Shown here piece after piece: positions 52,158 through 61,014 of a stretch of 64,000 nt of DNA. Made by a program: the position numbers and the translations under genes. How positions within the stretch are numbered: position 1 is the first letter of the stretch; the number at the start of each line of letters is the position of its first letter. This DNA is from Planctomycetota bacterium (GTDB lineage Bacteria; Planctomycetota; UBA1135; GCA-002686595): NCBI GenBank assembly GCA_020638835.1, contig JACKHV010000001.1, positions 620,001-684,000 of the forward strand. Reading direction: 5' to 3'. The notes under the pieces were generated by a model. It had not been told where the DNA came from, searched no databases, and saw only the letters and a list, made by a program, of their open reading frames with translations.

Positions 52158-53678
52158 ATGAACCGATTCCAACTCACGACTGCATCCCTCATCCTGACGG
52201 CGCTCGCGCTGCCCGCCACCGCGGCGCAGTTCGGACCCGGCATCCTGCGCGCCGGCGAGTACGCGACGGTGGTGGAGTTCAGCACCGACTCGCCGATCGT
52301 CCAGAACGTGCCCGTGCGTCCGCCGCTGCAGAGCCGCGTGATCGACCTCGCCATCTGCCTCGACACGAGCGGCAGTATGGACGGCCTGATCGACAGCGCG
52401 AAGCAACGCCTGTGGTCCATCGTGAACGACCTGGCGCTCGCCGAGCCCGCTCCTGAGCTGCGCGTGGCGCTGCTCACCTACGGGAACGACGGCCACGACG
52501 CGGAGAACGGCTGGGTGCGCGTCGACAGCGAGCTGACCGGTGACCTCGATCTGATCTCGCAGCAGCTGTTCGCGCTGCAGACGAACGGCGGGACCGAGCT
52601 CGTCGGGCGCGTGCTGAGCGTCGCGACCGGCAAGCTGAACTGGAGCCAGGATCCGTACGCCCTCAAGCTCGCCGTCGTCGCCGGCAACGAGTCGGCCGAC
52701 CAGGACTCGGTCGTCTCGTTCCGCGACGCGTGCGCGGCGGCGATCAAGAACGGCATCATGGTCAACTCGATCTACTGCGGAAACCCGGCCGACGCCGAGG
52801 CGCCCCTTTGGAAGGAAGTGTCGATGCGCGCGGACGGTCACTTCGCGACGATCGACCATCAGAACGGCACGCTGGCGATCGACACGCCCTTCGACGAACA
52901 ACTCGTCGCGCTGACCGGCTCGGTCAACCCGACCTACCTGCCCTTCGGAGAGAACGGTGAGGCCGCCTGGGTCAACCAGACGGCGCAGGACGTCAACGCG
53001 ATCAGCATGAACAACGACGCCGCCGCGAACCGCGCCATGTGCAAGAACGGCGCGCTCTACGTCTGCGGCTGGGACCTCGTCGACGCGAGCAAGCAGGAGG
53101 GCTTCGACCTGGCGGCCATCCCGGACGAGCAGCTGCCCGAAGACATGCGCGCGATGACGCTCGAGGAGCGCCAGGCCCACATCGACGCGACGGCGAGGAA
53201 GCGCGCCGAGATCCAGCAGCAGATCGCCGAGGTCGGCGCGCAGCGTCAGGTGTGGCTGCAGGCCGAGATGCAACGGCTCGCGCTCGACGAGAGCAACTCC
53301 TTCGACCACCAGCTGCGCACTGCGATCCGCACGCAGGTCTCGCAGAAGGGCTTCGAGTTCCCCGCGCCGGCAGTCGTGCCGCACGTGGAGAGCACGCCGC
53401 AGGTCGAAGGCGCCGCGCCGCAAGCCGCGCCCGCTACGGGCAACGCGCGCGTTCCGGTCGCGCCGCAACAGGGCGGCGTGCAGTCCTCGCGGCTCCCGCA
53501 GCAGACGATCGTCCCCGCGAGCACGCAGGCGACGCACGGTGCCGCGACCAACAACGCCGCTCCGACGCTCGCTCCGCCGCAGGCGCCCGAGGCCGCTCCC
53601 GAAGGCGAAGAGGTGCAACAGGTCGAGGAGGTCCAGCAGGCCGAGGCGATCCAGCCGATCGGCTTGCTCGACTGTTGA
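52158..53678 (+). CDS. Exported VWA-domain protein with Pro/Ala/Gln-rich tail
   Basis: A 506-residue protein with a clear signal peptide (ending PATAAQ, about 23). The VWA domain (about 65-260) has the MIDAS motif DTSGSM, TNGGTELVG and AGNESADQD. A Glu/Arg-rich helical part (about 335-385) is followed by a Pro/Ala/Gln-rich low-complexity tail with PQQ and EEVQQ repeats and a terminal LLDC. The upstream gene is also a VWA protein; a shared complex is inferred. GGGGGAAC precedes the ATG. Confidence 0.85.
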   Translation: MNRFQLTTASLILTALALPATAAQFGPGILRAGEYATVVEFSTDSPIVQNVPVRPPLQSRVIDLAICLDTSGSMDGLIDSAKQRLWSIVNDLALAEPAPELRVALLTYGNDGHDAENGWVRVDSELTGDLDLISQQLFALQTNGGTELVGRVLSVATGKLNWSQDPYALKLAVVAGNESADQDSVVSFRDACAAAIKNGIMVNSIYCGNPADAEAPLWKEVSMRADGHFATIDHQNGTLAIDTPFDEQLVALTGSVNPTYLPFGENGEAAWVNQTAQDVNAISMNNDAAANRAMCKNGALYVCGWDLVDASKQEGFDLAAIPDEQLPEDMRAMTLEERQAHIDATARKRAEIQQQIAEVGAQRQVWLQAEMQRLALDESNSFDHQLRTAIRTQVSQKGFEFPAPAVVPHVESTPQVEGAAPQAAPATGNARVPVAPQQGGVQSSRLPQQTIVPASTQATHGAATNNAAPTLAPPQAPEAAPEGEEVQQVEEVQQAEAIQPIGLLDC

Positions 53679-53735
53679 TTGCGAAGCGCGCCGCCGCCTG
53701 ATCGCAGACGGCGGCGCTACACTGCACCTCGAAGC

Positions 53736-54452
53736 ATGAGCGCCTCCAAGCCCGTAGTCCTCGTCGTCGAAGACGATCCCGCGATCCGTCGCGGCTTGAC
53801 CGACAGCCTGCGCTTCGCGGGTTACCAGGTGATCGAGACGGGAGACGGCCTGGAAGCGCAGCGCATCTTGCGCGGTACGGACCTCGAGCTGGTCCTGCTC
53901 GACGTCGCGCTGCCGGGGCGCACCGGCTTCGAGCTCTTGACCGAGCTGCGCGACAGCCGACCGACGCTCCCCGTGATCATGGTCACCGCGCGCGGCGCCG
54001 AGGAGGATCGTGTGCGTGGTCTGCGCTCCGGCGCGGACGACTACGTGGTCAAGCCGTTCAGCTCGAGCGAGCTGCTCGCGCGCGTCGAGGCCGTGTTGCG
54101 CCGCTCGGCGGAGCGACCCACCGGCGTGCGCACGATCGTCATCGCAGACCTCGAGATCGACCTCGAGCGCCGCGAAGTGCGCAACGGTTCCGCGCCGCGA
54201 CAGCTCTCCGAACGCGAAGCCGACATCCTGCGCTACCTCGCGCGACACCGCGGTCGAGCCGTCGCACGCGAGGAGTTGCTGCAGCGCGTCTGGGGCCTCG
54301 ACACGCGCGGCATCGAGACGCGCACGATCGACATGCACGTCGCGCGTCTGCGCGAGAAGCTCGGCGAACAAGGGGGAGCGAACAAGCTGATCGTCACCGT
54401 GCGAGCCAAGGGTTACATGCTCGCAGAGGACGCGGAGGTGGCCGAACAGTGA
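53736..54452 (+). CDS. OmpR-family response regulator
   Basis: A 238-residue two-component regulator. The receiver (about 6-118) has Asp13/Asp14, phospho-acceptor Asp56 (LLDVALPG), Thr84 and Lys106 (VVKPF). The C-terminal winged helix (about 140-230) carries LSEREADILRYLARHRGRAVAREELLQRVWG and DMHVARLREKLG, typical DNA-binding OmpR/PhoB. The ATG at 53736 is the first giving a complete receiver. Its stop overlaps the kinase start (GTGA), so the pair is co-expressed. Confidence 0.95.
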   Translation: MSASKPVVLVVEDDPAIRRGLTDSLRFAGYQVIETGDGLEAQRILRGTDLELVLLDVALPGRTGFELLTELRDSRPTLPVIMVTARGAEEDRVRGLRSGADDYVVKPFSSSELLARVEAVLRRSAERPTGVRTIVIADLEIDLERREVRNGSAPRQLSEREADILRYLARHRGRAVAREELLQRVWGLDTRGIETRTIDMHVARLREKLGEQGGANKLIVTVRAKGYMLAEDAEVAEQ

Positions 54453-56395
54453 GATGGCGCCGCGGCTACTGGTGGCGCGTCTACTGGCTCGGCGCGGTCC
54501 TCGCCTGCGCCGGACTCGGTTGGCTCAGCCGCGTCCTGCTCGACTTCGAGCAGGAGAAGCTGACAGCGCGCGCCGAGACCGAGCGCGAGCAAGCCGTGCG
54601 CCTCGCGCTGACGCGCATGGACTCCTGGATCGCGCCGTTGCTCGCCCGGGAGTCGGCCCGGCCGTACTTCGAGTACCTAGCGTTCGTCCCGCACGACCGC
54701 GCGTACACGCGCCTGCTCAACCGCATCCAGCCAGGCGAAGTCTTCAGCCCGTCGCCGCTCCTGACCTTCGAGTCGCGCTACTTCCCGCTGCACTTCCTCG
54801 TCGACGCGTCCGGCGACTGGAGCTCGCCGCAGGTGCCCAGCGGCAACCAGCTCGACCTCGCGCAAGCGAGCATGGTCAACCCCGAGACGATCGGTGCGAA
54901 GCAGGCGCTGCTCCTCGAACTGCGTAAGCGCCTCCCGCTCGAAACTGCCGTAATGGCGATGGGTTGCGTCGCGACCGACTGGAACAACGCGCTGGTTGCG
55001 CTGCCGGACGAGTCGACGACCAATCCCGCGCAGGTCGTCGCCGAGGCGAACCAGATGGAGTGGGGCGTCACCGAGCAGAAGGACGAGCTGCAAGCGCGCA
55101 TGGAGGGGTCCGACTACCAGCGCCGCGTGCTGAAGAACTTCAACGTCGTCAACGGTCTGAACGACGACGCGGAAGAGGTTCGCAAGCTCGGACAGCAGTG
55201 GATGAAGCAGCAAACGATGCCCGGGCCGAATCCGAGCGCGCAGCGCCTGGTCGAAGTCCCGCAGTCGGGCTGGTACGCCTTCGACGGGCAACCCGAGTCC
55301 GGAGCGCTCGAACTCGGGCCGTTCCTGCCCGTCTGGTTGCCCGACGCGAAGCCGACCGACCCGGTGCAGCTGTGCTTCTTGCGCAACGTGAAGGTCGGCG
55401 AGGTTCCGTTCGTGCAGGGCTTCTCCGCGCACTGGCCGAGCTTGCGCGACGCGATGATGCTCGAGATCGCGGACCTCTTCCCGGGCTGCGAGGTCGCGCT
55501 GCAACCCCGCGCGAGCTTCGAAGGGAAAGAGGGGCGACGCTTGGCCGCCGTGCCGGCGGAACTCGTTCTATCGGCGCCGCCCGCGCCGGTCCTGCGCGGC
55601 ATGACGCCCGCGCGCACGACCGTCGGATTGCTCTGGTTCGCCGCGCTCGCGACGCTCGCCGGGCTCGGGTTCTCGCTGCGCGCGGGGCTCGCCTACGCCG
55701 ACCGCCGCACGCGCTTCGCGTCCTCGGTGACGCACGAGCTGCGCACTCCCCTCACCACCTTCCGGATGTACACCGAGATGCTCGCGGGCGACGTGATCAC
55801 GGACGAAGCGCACCGCAAGACGTACTTGCAGACGCTGCAAGCGGAAGCCGACCGCCTCTCGGTGCTGGTCGAGAACGTCCTGGCGTACGCGCGCCTCGAG
55901 GAGGGACGCACGCGACCCGCGCGCGAGTCCTCGGGGCTCTCGCAGCTCGTCGACCGTCACGTCGACGCGCTCGAGCGTCGCGTTCACGAGGCGGGTGGGA
56001 CCTTCGCACTGGACTTGCTGGCTCCGCCGCAGGCGCGCGTGACGACGGACGCGAGCGCGATCGGCCAGATCCTCTTCAACCTGGTCGACAACGCGTGCAA
56101 GTACGGACACGGCGCCGCGCCGCCGCGCGTGCAGCTGACCGTCTCCGTCGAGGACTCGCTCGCCGTGCTGCGCGTGATCGACGACGGGCCCGGCGTCCCG
56201 GAGAAGGTGCGCGGACGGATCTTCCACGCCTTCGACCGCGGCCGCGTCGCCGCGGAGGACGAGAACCCCGGCATCGGCCTGGGTCTCGCGCTGTGCCTCG
56301 GGCTGGCGCGCGAGCTGGGCGGAGACCTCCGGCTCGAGCGCACGGACTCCGGCGCCTGCTTCCGCCTCGAGCTGCCGCTCGACGCCCGTGCCTGA
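54449..56395 (+). CDS. Sensor histidine kinase partner of the OmpR-type regulator
   Basis: A 648-residue membrane kinase with a GTG start. TM1 is at about 8-28 and TM2 at about 390-412, enclosing a ~360-residue extracytoplasmic sensor with no recognised domain. The HisKA box has phospho-accepting His429 (SSVTHELRTPLTTF). The HATPase part shows NLVDNACKYG (N box), DDGPGVPEKVRGRIF (G1) and GIGLGLALCLG (G2). The large sensor is unusual in size. Signal unknown; the neighbouring VWA genes may be targets. Confidence 0.94.
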   Translation: MRWRRGYWWRVYWLGAVLACAGLGWLSRVLLDFEQEKLTARAETEREQAVRLALTRMDSWIAPLLARESARPYFEYLAFVPHDRAYTRLLNRIQPGEVFSPSPLLTFESRYFPLHFLVDASGDWSSPQVPSGNQLDLAQASMVNPETIGAKQALLLELRKRLPLETAVMAMGCVATDWNNALVALPDESTTNPAQVVAEANQMEWGVTEQKDELQARMEGSDYQRRVLKNFNVVNGLNDDAEEVRKLGQQWMKQQTMPGPNPSAQRLVEVPQSGWYAFDGQPESGALELGPFLPVWLPDAKPTDPVQLCFLRNVKVGEVPFVQGFSAHWPSLRDAMMLEIADLFPGCEVALQPRASFEGKEGRRLAAVPAELVLSAPPAPVLRGMTPARTTVGLLWFAALATLAGLGFSLRAGLAYADRRTRFASSVTHELRTPLTTFRMYTEMLAGDVITDEAHRKTYLQTLQAEADRLSVLVENVLAYARLEEGRTRPARESSGLSQLVDRHVDALERRVHEAGGTFALDLLAPPQARVTTDASAIGQILFNLVDNACKYGHGAAPPRVQLTVSVEDSLAVLRVIDDGPGVPEKVRGRIFHAFDRGRVAAEDENPGIGLGLALCLGLARELGGDLRLERTDSGACFRLELPLDARA

Positions 56396-56441
56396 GCGCG
56401 CGGCCTCGGCACGAGCACGCGAGTCGCGCTATCCTGCGCGC

Positions 56442-57161
56442 ATGTCGACCAGCGGCCAGGCCCACTTCCACACGACGCGCTGGAGCCTCGTCCGTTCCGC
56501 CGGACGCGGCGACGAAGCCGCGCGCGCGTCGCTCGAAGAGCTCTGCCGCGACTACTGGTACCCGCTCTACGCCTTCGCGCGCCGCAGCGGGCGTTCGCGC
56601 GAGGCCGCCGAGGACACGATCCAGTCGTTCTTCACGCGCCTGCTCGAGCGCGACGACTTCGCGACGGCCGACCCCGAGCGCGGACGCTTCCGCGCGTTCC
56701 TCGCCGGCGCGCTGCGCCACCACATGGCGAACGAACACCGCCGCGCGAACGCGGAGAAGCGCGGCGGCTCGCACGTGACGATCGCGATCGACTGGGCGGA
56801 CGCCGACGTGCGCTTCGAACGCGACCTCGCGGCGGAGCGCTCGCCGGCGGACCTCTTCGAGCGGGACTGGGCGTTCACCGTGCTCGACGGCGCGCTCGAG
56901 CGCTTGAGGGCCGAGCTGCTGGAACGCGAGCGCGGCGCGCTCTTCGAGCTCGTGGCGGCCGAGCTCGGAGGCGGCGTCGCGCGCGAGTCCCGCGCCGACC
57001 AGGCCGCGCGGCTCGGCATGACCGAGGGCGCGCTGAAGACGGCGGTTTCTCGCGCGCGCGCCCGCTTCCGCGAGCTCCTGCGCGACGCGGTCGCCGACAC
57101 GCTCAGCGACCCCGCCGAGGCGGACGAGGAACTCCTGCGCCTCTTCGACGCACTGGGGTGA
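56442..57161 (+). CDS. ECF-type sigma factor adjacent to a Ser/Thr kinase
   Basis: A 239-residue sigma-70-family protein. The N-terminal HTTRWSLVRSAGRGDEAARASLEELCRDYWYPLYAFARR and EDTIQSFFTRLLERDDF resemble the long ECF type found in planctomycetes and related phyla. Region 4 is at about 165-215 (DQAARLGMTEGALKTAVSRARARFRELL). No anti-sigma gene adjoins it; the next gene, 103 bp on, is a Ser/Thr kinase, a pairing seen for kinase-linked ECF groups. TATCCT at 56430-56435 ends 6 nt before the ATG. Confidence 0.88.
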   Translation: MSTSGQAHFHTTRWSLVRSAGRGDEAARASLEELCRDYWYPLYAFARRSGRSREAAEDTIQSFFTRLLERDDFATADPERGRFRAFLAGALRHHMANEHRRANAEKRGGSHVTIAIDWADADVRFERDLAAERSPADLFERDWAFTVLDGALERLRAELLERERGALFELVAAELGGGVARESRADQAARLGMTEGALKTAVSRARARFRELLRDAVADTLSDPAEADEELLRLFDALG

Positions 57162-57264
57162 GGGCCGACCGCGCGGGTAGCGCTCCGGTTTTCTCCGGGG
57201 TCGCGTGTAACCTCTGGCGGAATTCGCTGCACCTCGGGGTGAACCCCGAGCCCCGGAGCGAACC

Positions 57265-59187
57265 ATGAGCGAGATGACGACCTGCGAGAAGTGCGGAACC
57301 AGCCTGCCGATGACCGGCCGGATCTCGGGCCTCTGCCCGAAGTGCCTGATGAAGGTCGGGATCGAGAGCGAACGGCCCGGCCCGCGCGCTTGGGAACCGC
57401 CTCCGCTCGCCGAGCTGGCGCGGGAGTTCCCCGCGCTCGAGCTACTCGCGCTGATCGGCCGCGGCGGGATGGGGGCCGTCTACAAGGCGCGGCAGACGGG
57501 GCTCGACCGCTTGGTCGCGCTGAAGATCCTGCCCGACGAGGTCGGTGAGGATCCGGCCTTCGCCGAGCGCTTCGAGCGCGAAGCGCGCGTGCTCGCGCAG
57601 CTCGACCATCCGTGCATCGTCCGCGTCCACGACGCCGGTCGACAAGGGCGGCGGTACTACCTCTTGATGGAGTTCGTCGACGGACTGAACCTTCGCCAGC
57701 TGATCCGTGCGGGTGAAGTCCGGCCCGCCGAAGCGCTCTCGATCGTCTCGCAGGTCTGCGAAGCGCTGCAGTACGCACACGACAAGGGCGTCGTGCACCG
57801 CGACATCAAGCCCGAGAACATCCTCGTCGACGCGCGGGGTCGCGTGAAGATCGCCGACTTCGGCCTCGCGAAGCTGGTCTGCCTCGGCAACGACGCCGCT
57901 CTGCTCACGCGCAGCGACCAGGCGATGGGCACGCTGCACTACATGGCTCCGGAACAGATCCGACGGCCGCTGTCCGTCGACCACCGCGCGGACATCTACT
58001 CGCTGGGCGTCGTGTTCTACGAGCTGCTCACCGGCGAAGTCCCCGTCGGTGCCTTCCCGCCGCCCTCCGCGACCGTCGCCGTCGACGTGCGGCTCGACGA
58101 GGTCGTCCTGCGCTCGCTCGCGCGCGAGCCCGAGCGCCGCTACCAGCGCGCCGACGACGTGCGCACCGACGTGCAGTCCGTCTCGAGCGGACGCTCCGCC
58201 GCGTTGGCCGCGGGGCTCGCCGGTGCGGCGGTCGGCTCGGTCGCGGGGGCGACGCTCGGCGCGACCGCCGGCACGCAGGCCGGCGCCGGCGCGCAGCAAG
58301 GAGTCGGCGCGCAGGCAGATGCCGCCAGGCGCTCGTCCGACTCGTCGCGACGCGCCGGCAGTCACGGCGAGCGGCACGACCACCGCGCCCACGTCGTCCA
58401 CGGCCGCCACGGCGAGCGGCGCAAGACGCCCGGCTGGGCCTGGGCGCTGATCGGCTGCCTCGTGCTCCCGCTGGGGCTCTTCTTCGTCGCCGCCCTCGGC
58501 TTCCTGTTCCTCGCCCCGAAGGGTCCGTTCAACGAGGCCGAGCGCATCGCCGACCTCGAAGCGCAGTACGGCACACCGCGACCCGTCGAGCTCGTCCCCG
58601 ACGCTTTCGCGAACCTGCGCCGCGTCGCGAACCTGCCGACCGGCCCGCGGCCCTTCGAGTCCGCGGCCCTCGAGTGGCGCGACGGACGACCCGAGCTCGT
58701 CGCCTCGGTGCTCGAGGCGCAGGGCGTCGACCTGCAGGCGCGAGCTCAGCTCGAGAAGAGCGTGCGCGAGCTCTGGGCGGACTACCTCGAGCTGGAGCGC
58801 GCCGGCGCGCGCCGGGTCGCATCCTCCCAGGCCGAACTGCTCGGCCGCGAGGGCGTCTTCGCCGGCTGCGAAGACTGCGTGGTGCTCGAGATCGAAGCCT
58901 TCAGCGCGGAGCGGCACGCCTTGGCCCAACGCTTCCGTCGCGAGGTGGAGCCGTACGTCGGACCGAGTGGCTGGTTCGCGATCGGTGCCGACCGCATCGC
59001 CGACGACTTGATGCCCTTCGGCGAGCACCGCGCCTTCTTGGCGCTGGAGAGCGGGCCGGATCGGGCGCGGATCGGAGTCGAGAACCCGGGAGTCCAGTCG
59101 CAGGAGCGGACCACGGACGAGCTGCCGCTCCCGCTGCAGCGGATGTTCGACGAGTTCCGCGGCCTTCCCGTCGGCACGCGGCGCTGA
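57265..59187 (+). CDS. Membrane Ser/Thr protein kinase with N-terminal zinc ribbon
   Basis: A 640-residue Hanks-type kinase. A four-Cys zinc ribbon (C7, C10, C24, C27) opens the chain. The kinase domain runs about 60-330 with GRGGMGAVYK, Lys87, HRDIKPEN (catalytic Asp180) and DFG (198-200). An Ala/Gly- and His/Arg-rich linker precedes one TM (about 390-418). The last ~215 residues are extracytoplasmic and of unknown family, probably the sensor. It probably acts with the upstream ECF sigma factor. Confidence 0.93.
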   Translation: MSEMTTCEKCGTSLPMTGRISGLCPKCLMKVGIESERPGPRAWEPPPLAELAREFPALELLALIGRGGMGAVYKARQTGLDRLVALKILPDEVGEDPAFAERFEREARVLAQLDHPCIVRVHDAGRQGRRYYLLMEFVDGLNLRQLIRAGEVRPAEALSIVSQVCEALQYAHDKGVVHRDIKPENILVDARGRVKIADFGLAKLVCLGNDAALLTRSDQAMGTLHYMAPEQIRRPLSVDHRADIYSLGVVFYELLTGEVPVGAFPPPSATVAVDVRLDEVVLRSLAREPERRYQRADDVRTDVQSVSSGRSAALAAGLAGAAVGSVAGATLGATAGTQAGAGAQQGVGAQADAARRSSDSSRRAGSHGERHDHRAHVVHGRHGERRKTPGWAWALIGCLVLPLGLFFVAALGFLFLAPKGPFNEAERIADLEAQYGTPRPVELVPDAFANLRRVANLPTGPRPFESAALEWRDGRPELVASVLEAQGVDLQARAQLEKSVRELWADYLELERAGARRVASSQAELLGREGVFAGCEDCVVLEIEAFSAERHALAQRFRREVEPYVGPSGWFAIGADRIADDLMPFGEHRAFLALESGPDRARIGVENPGVQSQERTTDELPLPLQRMFDEFRGLPVGTRR

Positions 59188-59352
59188 GCCGCGGCGGATT
59201 CGCGAGCCCTTCCCGTCGGCGGCGCGCCCTCGAGCCGAGCTCGCGCCGCAATTTCTTCGAGTTCGCCGCGAACCATCGCGCGACGCCCCGGTCTTCTTCT
59301 TCGGACGGCGCGACCTCGCGGGTGTTTCCTGGAGGACAGCGAGCAAGCCGAT

Positions 59353-59374
59353 CCGCCCCCGAGGTTGGGGGCGG
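59353..59374. terminator. GC stem-loop between convergent kinase and aminotransferase genes
   Basis: The stem CCGCCCCC/GGGGGCGG with loop GAGGTT has no T-run. Placed 166 bp after the kinase stop. The 292-bp interval 59188-59479 also carries the G-tract at 59431-59466 and nothing else I recognise. Confidence 0.5.
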
Positions 59375-59430
59375 CACCTTGCGGGTCGGCCGTCCGCTTC
59401 CGCGTGCGCACGCGGGCCGGAGCTCCGGCA

Positions 59431-59466
59431 GGGAGGGGAGGGTGGGGGTGGGGGGGGGCGGGGCGG
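59431..59466 (+). other. Long G-tract with G-quadruplex potential
   Basis: Runs of G separated by single A, T or C: GGG, GGGG, GGG, GGGGG, then nine G, CGGGG. At least four tracts of three or more G meet the usual quadruplex pattern on the plus strand. It lies just beyond the aminotransferase stop. Confidence 0.7.
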
Positions 59467-59479
59467 TCCCCGGCGCGGA

Positions 59480-60643
59480 CTAGCGCCGCGGCGCCAAGAA
59501 GCGCCCCATCCGGGCCACGGCGTCCTGCAGCGTCTCGAGCGCAGCCGCGTACGAGAAGCGCACGTACTCCGGCATGCCGAAGGCGCTGCCGGGGACGATC
59601 GCGAGCCCTTCGGTCTCGAGCAGGTCTTCGCAGAATCCCGCGCTCATCCGTTCGTCGAGGAAAGGCGTCACGCGGGGAAACACGTAGAACGCGCCGCGCG
59701 GCTCGGGCACATCGAGCCCCAGCTCGCGGAGTCCGCCGACGATCGCGTCGCGGCGTCGTTCGAACTCGGCGACGCGACCGGGCACCTCGGCGGGCTCCTC
59801 GCGCAGCGCGGCGAGGTACGCGTCCTGCGAGATCGCGTTCGGGGACCCGGTCAGCTGACTGTGCAGACGGCCGATCGCGCCGGCGAAGTCGGCGGGCGCC
59901 GCGAGGAAGCCGATGCGGTAGCCCGTCATCGCGTAGGCCTTGCTCGCGCCGTCGACGATCACGGTGCGCGCGCGCGCCGCGTCGCCGAACTCGACGGGGC
60001 TGACCGACTCGGCGTCGCCGTAGGTCAGGCGTCGGTAGATCTCGTCGGAGAGGATCCAGAGGTCGTGCCGCTCGGCGAAGGCGACGAGCCGTTCGGTCTC
60101 GGCGCGCGTCGCGACGTAGCCGGACGGGTTGGAGGGGCTGTTCCAGATGATGCCCTTGGTGCGCGGCGTGACGGCCGCCTCGAGGGCGTCCCAGTCGGGT
60201 CCCATGTCGTCGCGCGGCTTCGCGCCGACGGGCGTGCCGCCCGCGAACTTGATCTGCTCGACGTAGCTGACCCAGGCGGGCAGGCAGAGCAGCACTTCGT
60301 CGCCCGGGTCGATCAGTCCGAGCAGGCTGCCGGAGAGCGCGTGCTTCGCGCTGTGGCAGACGATCACTTCGTCGCCGGTGAAAGCAACTCCGCGCGTGTC
60401 CTGCAGGTGCTTCGCGATCGCGTCGCGCAGGTTCTTGCGGCCCGGCGCGGGCGTGTAACGAACTTGTCCACCGTCGACGGCGGCGCGCGCGGCGTCGCGG
60501 ACGACCTGGGGGGCGTCGAAGTCGGGTTCTCCGGCCGAGAGGTTCAGGACGTCACGGCCGGCCGCGATCAGTTCCTTCGCCCTCGTGTCGAGGGCGATCG
60601 TCTCGGAGAGCGGAATGGCGGCGACGCGGGAGTTGGCTTTCAC
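59480..60643 (-). CDS. Class I pyridoxal-phosphate aminotransferase (aspartate aminotransferase-like)
   Basis: A 387-residue fold-type I aminotransferase. It begins with SRVAAIPLSETIAL as in family Igamma enzymes. LNLSAGEPDFDAP, NSPSNPSGYV, the PLP-Lys motif VDGASKAYAMTGYRIGF (SK) and VRFSYA with the substrate Arg are present. Aspartate or aromatic specificity cannot be settled by eye. The GTG at 60643 is the start; TTGCAT-17 bp-CAGAAT lies immediately upstream, so the transcript is probably leaderless. Confidence 0.93.
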   Translation of the reverse strand: MKANSRVAAIPLSETIALDTRAKELIAAGRDVLNLSAGEPDFDAPQVVRDAARAAVDGGQVRYTPAPGRKNLRDAIAKHLQDTRGVAFTGDEVIVCHSAKHALSGSLLGLIDPGDEVLLCLPAWVSYVEQIKFAGGTPVGAKPRDDMGPDWDALEAAVTPRTKGIIWNSPSNPSGYVATRAETERLVAFAERHDLWILSDEIYRRLTYGDAESVSPVEFGDAARARTVIVDGASKAYAMTGYRIGFLAAPADFAGAIGRLHSQLTGSPNAISQDAYLAALREEPAEVPGRVAEFERRRDAIVGGLRELGLDVPEPRGAFYVFPRVTPFLDERMSAGFCEDLLETEGLAIVPGSAFGMPEYVRFSYAAALETLQDAVARMGRFLAPRR

Positions 60644-60650
60644 GGGGCCG

Positions 60651-60679
60651 ATTCTGCTGCCTCCGTGGGCCGATGCAAG
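60651..60679 (-). promoter_or_regulatory. Promoter of the aminotransferase gene, probably leaderless
   Basis: On the minus strand: TTGCAT (60679-60674), 17 bp, CAGAAT (60656-60651), then 7 nt to the GTG at 60643. Beyond this, I see nothing recognisable in the gene-free stretch 60680-61014 apart from low-confidence AT-containing hexamers. Confidence 0.5.
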
Positions 60680-61014
60680 CTCGCGTGCCGACGAGGGCCC
60701 CCGATGCTCGGAGGCCGGGGCGTCGGGCGCGGATCTCGAAGACGAGTTGCACGAATCGAGACGCCGGGAAGAGACCGACCCTCGCGTCGTCGGACCCGCG
60801 GCCGTACTCCCTCACGGCTCGCCCGATCCGCCATGCGCGGCCCGCGTCGCACGCCACGGCAGCGCCGAGCGAGGCGCTCGCGCTCGCGCCCGCGGCGTCG
60901 CGCGGGTCCACCGGCGTCTTCCTCCGGATCCGCGCCTGAACCCGGGAGCGGCATCCGTCATACTCCGACGCCCCGTTCGCCCTCGCCCGTTCCCCTGACC
61001 GTCCCAGCGCGTCC

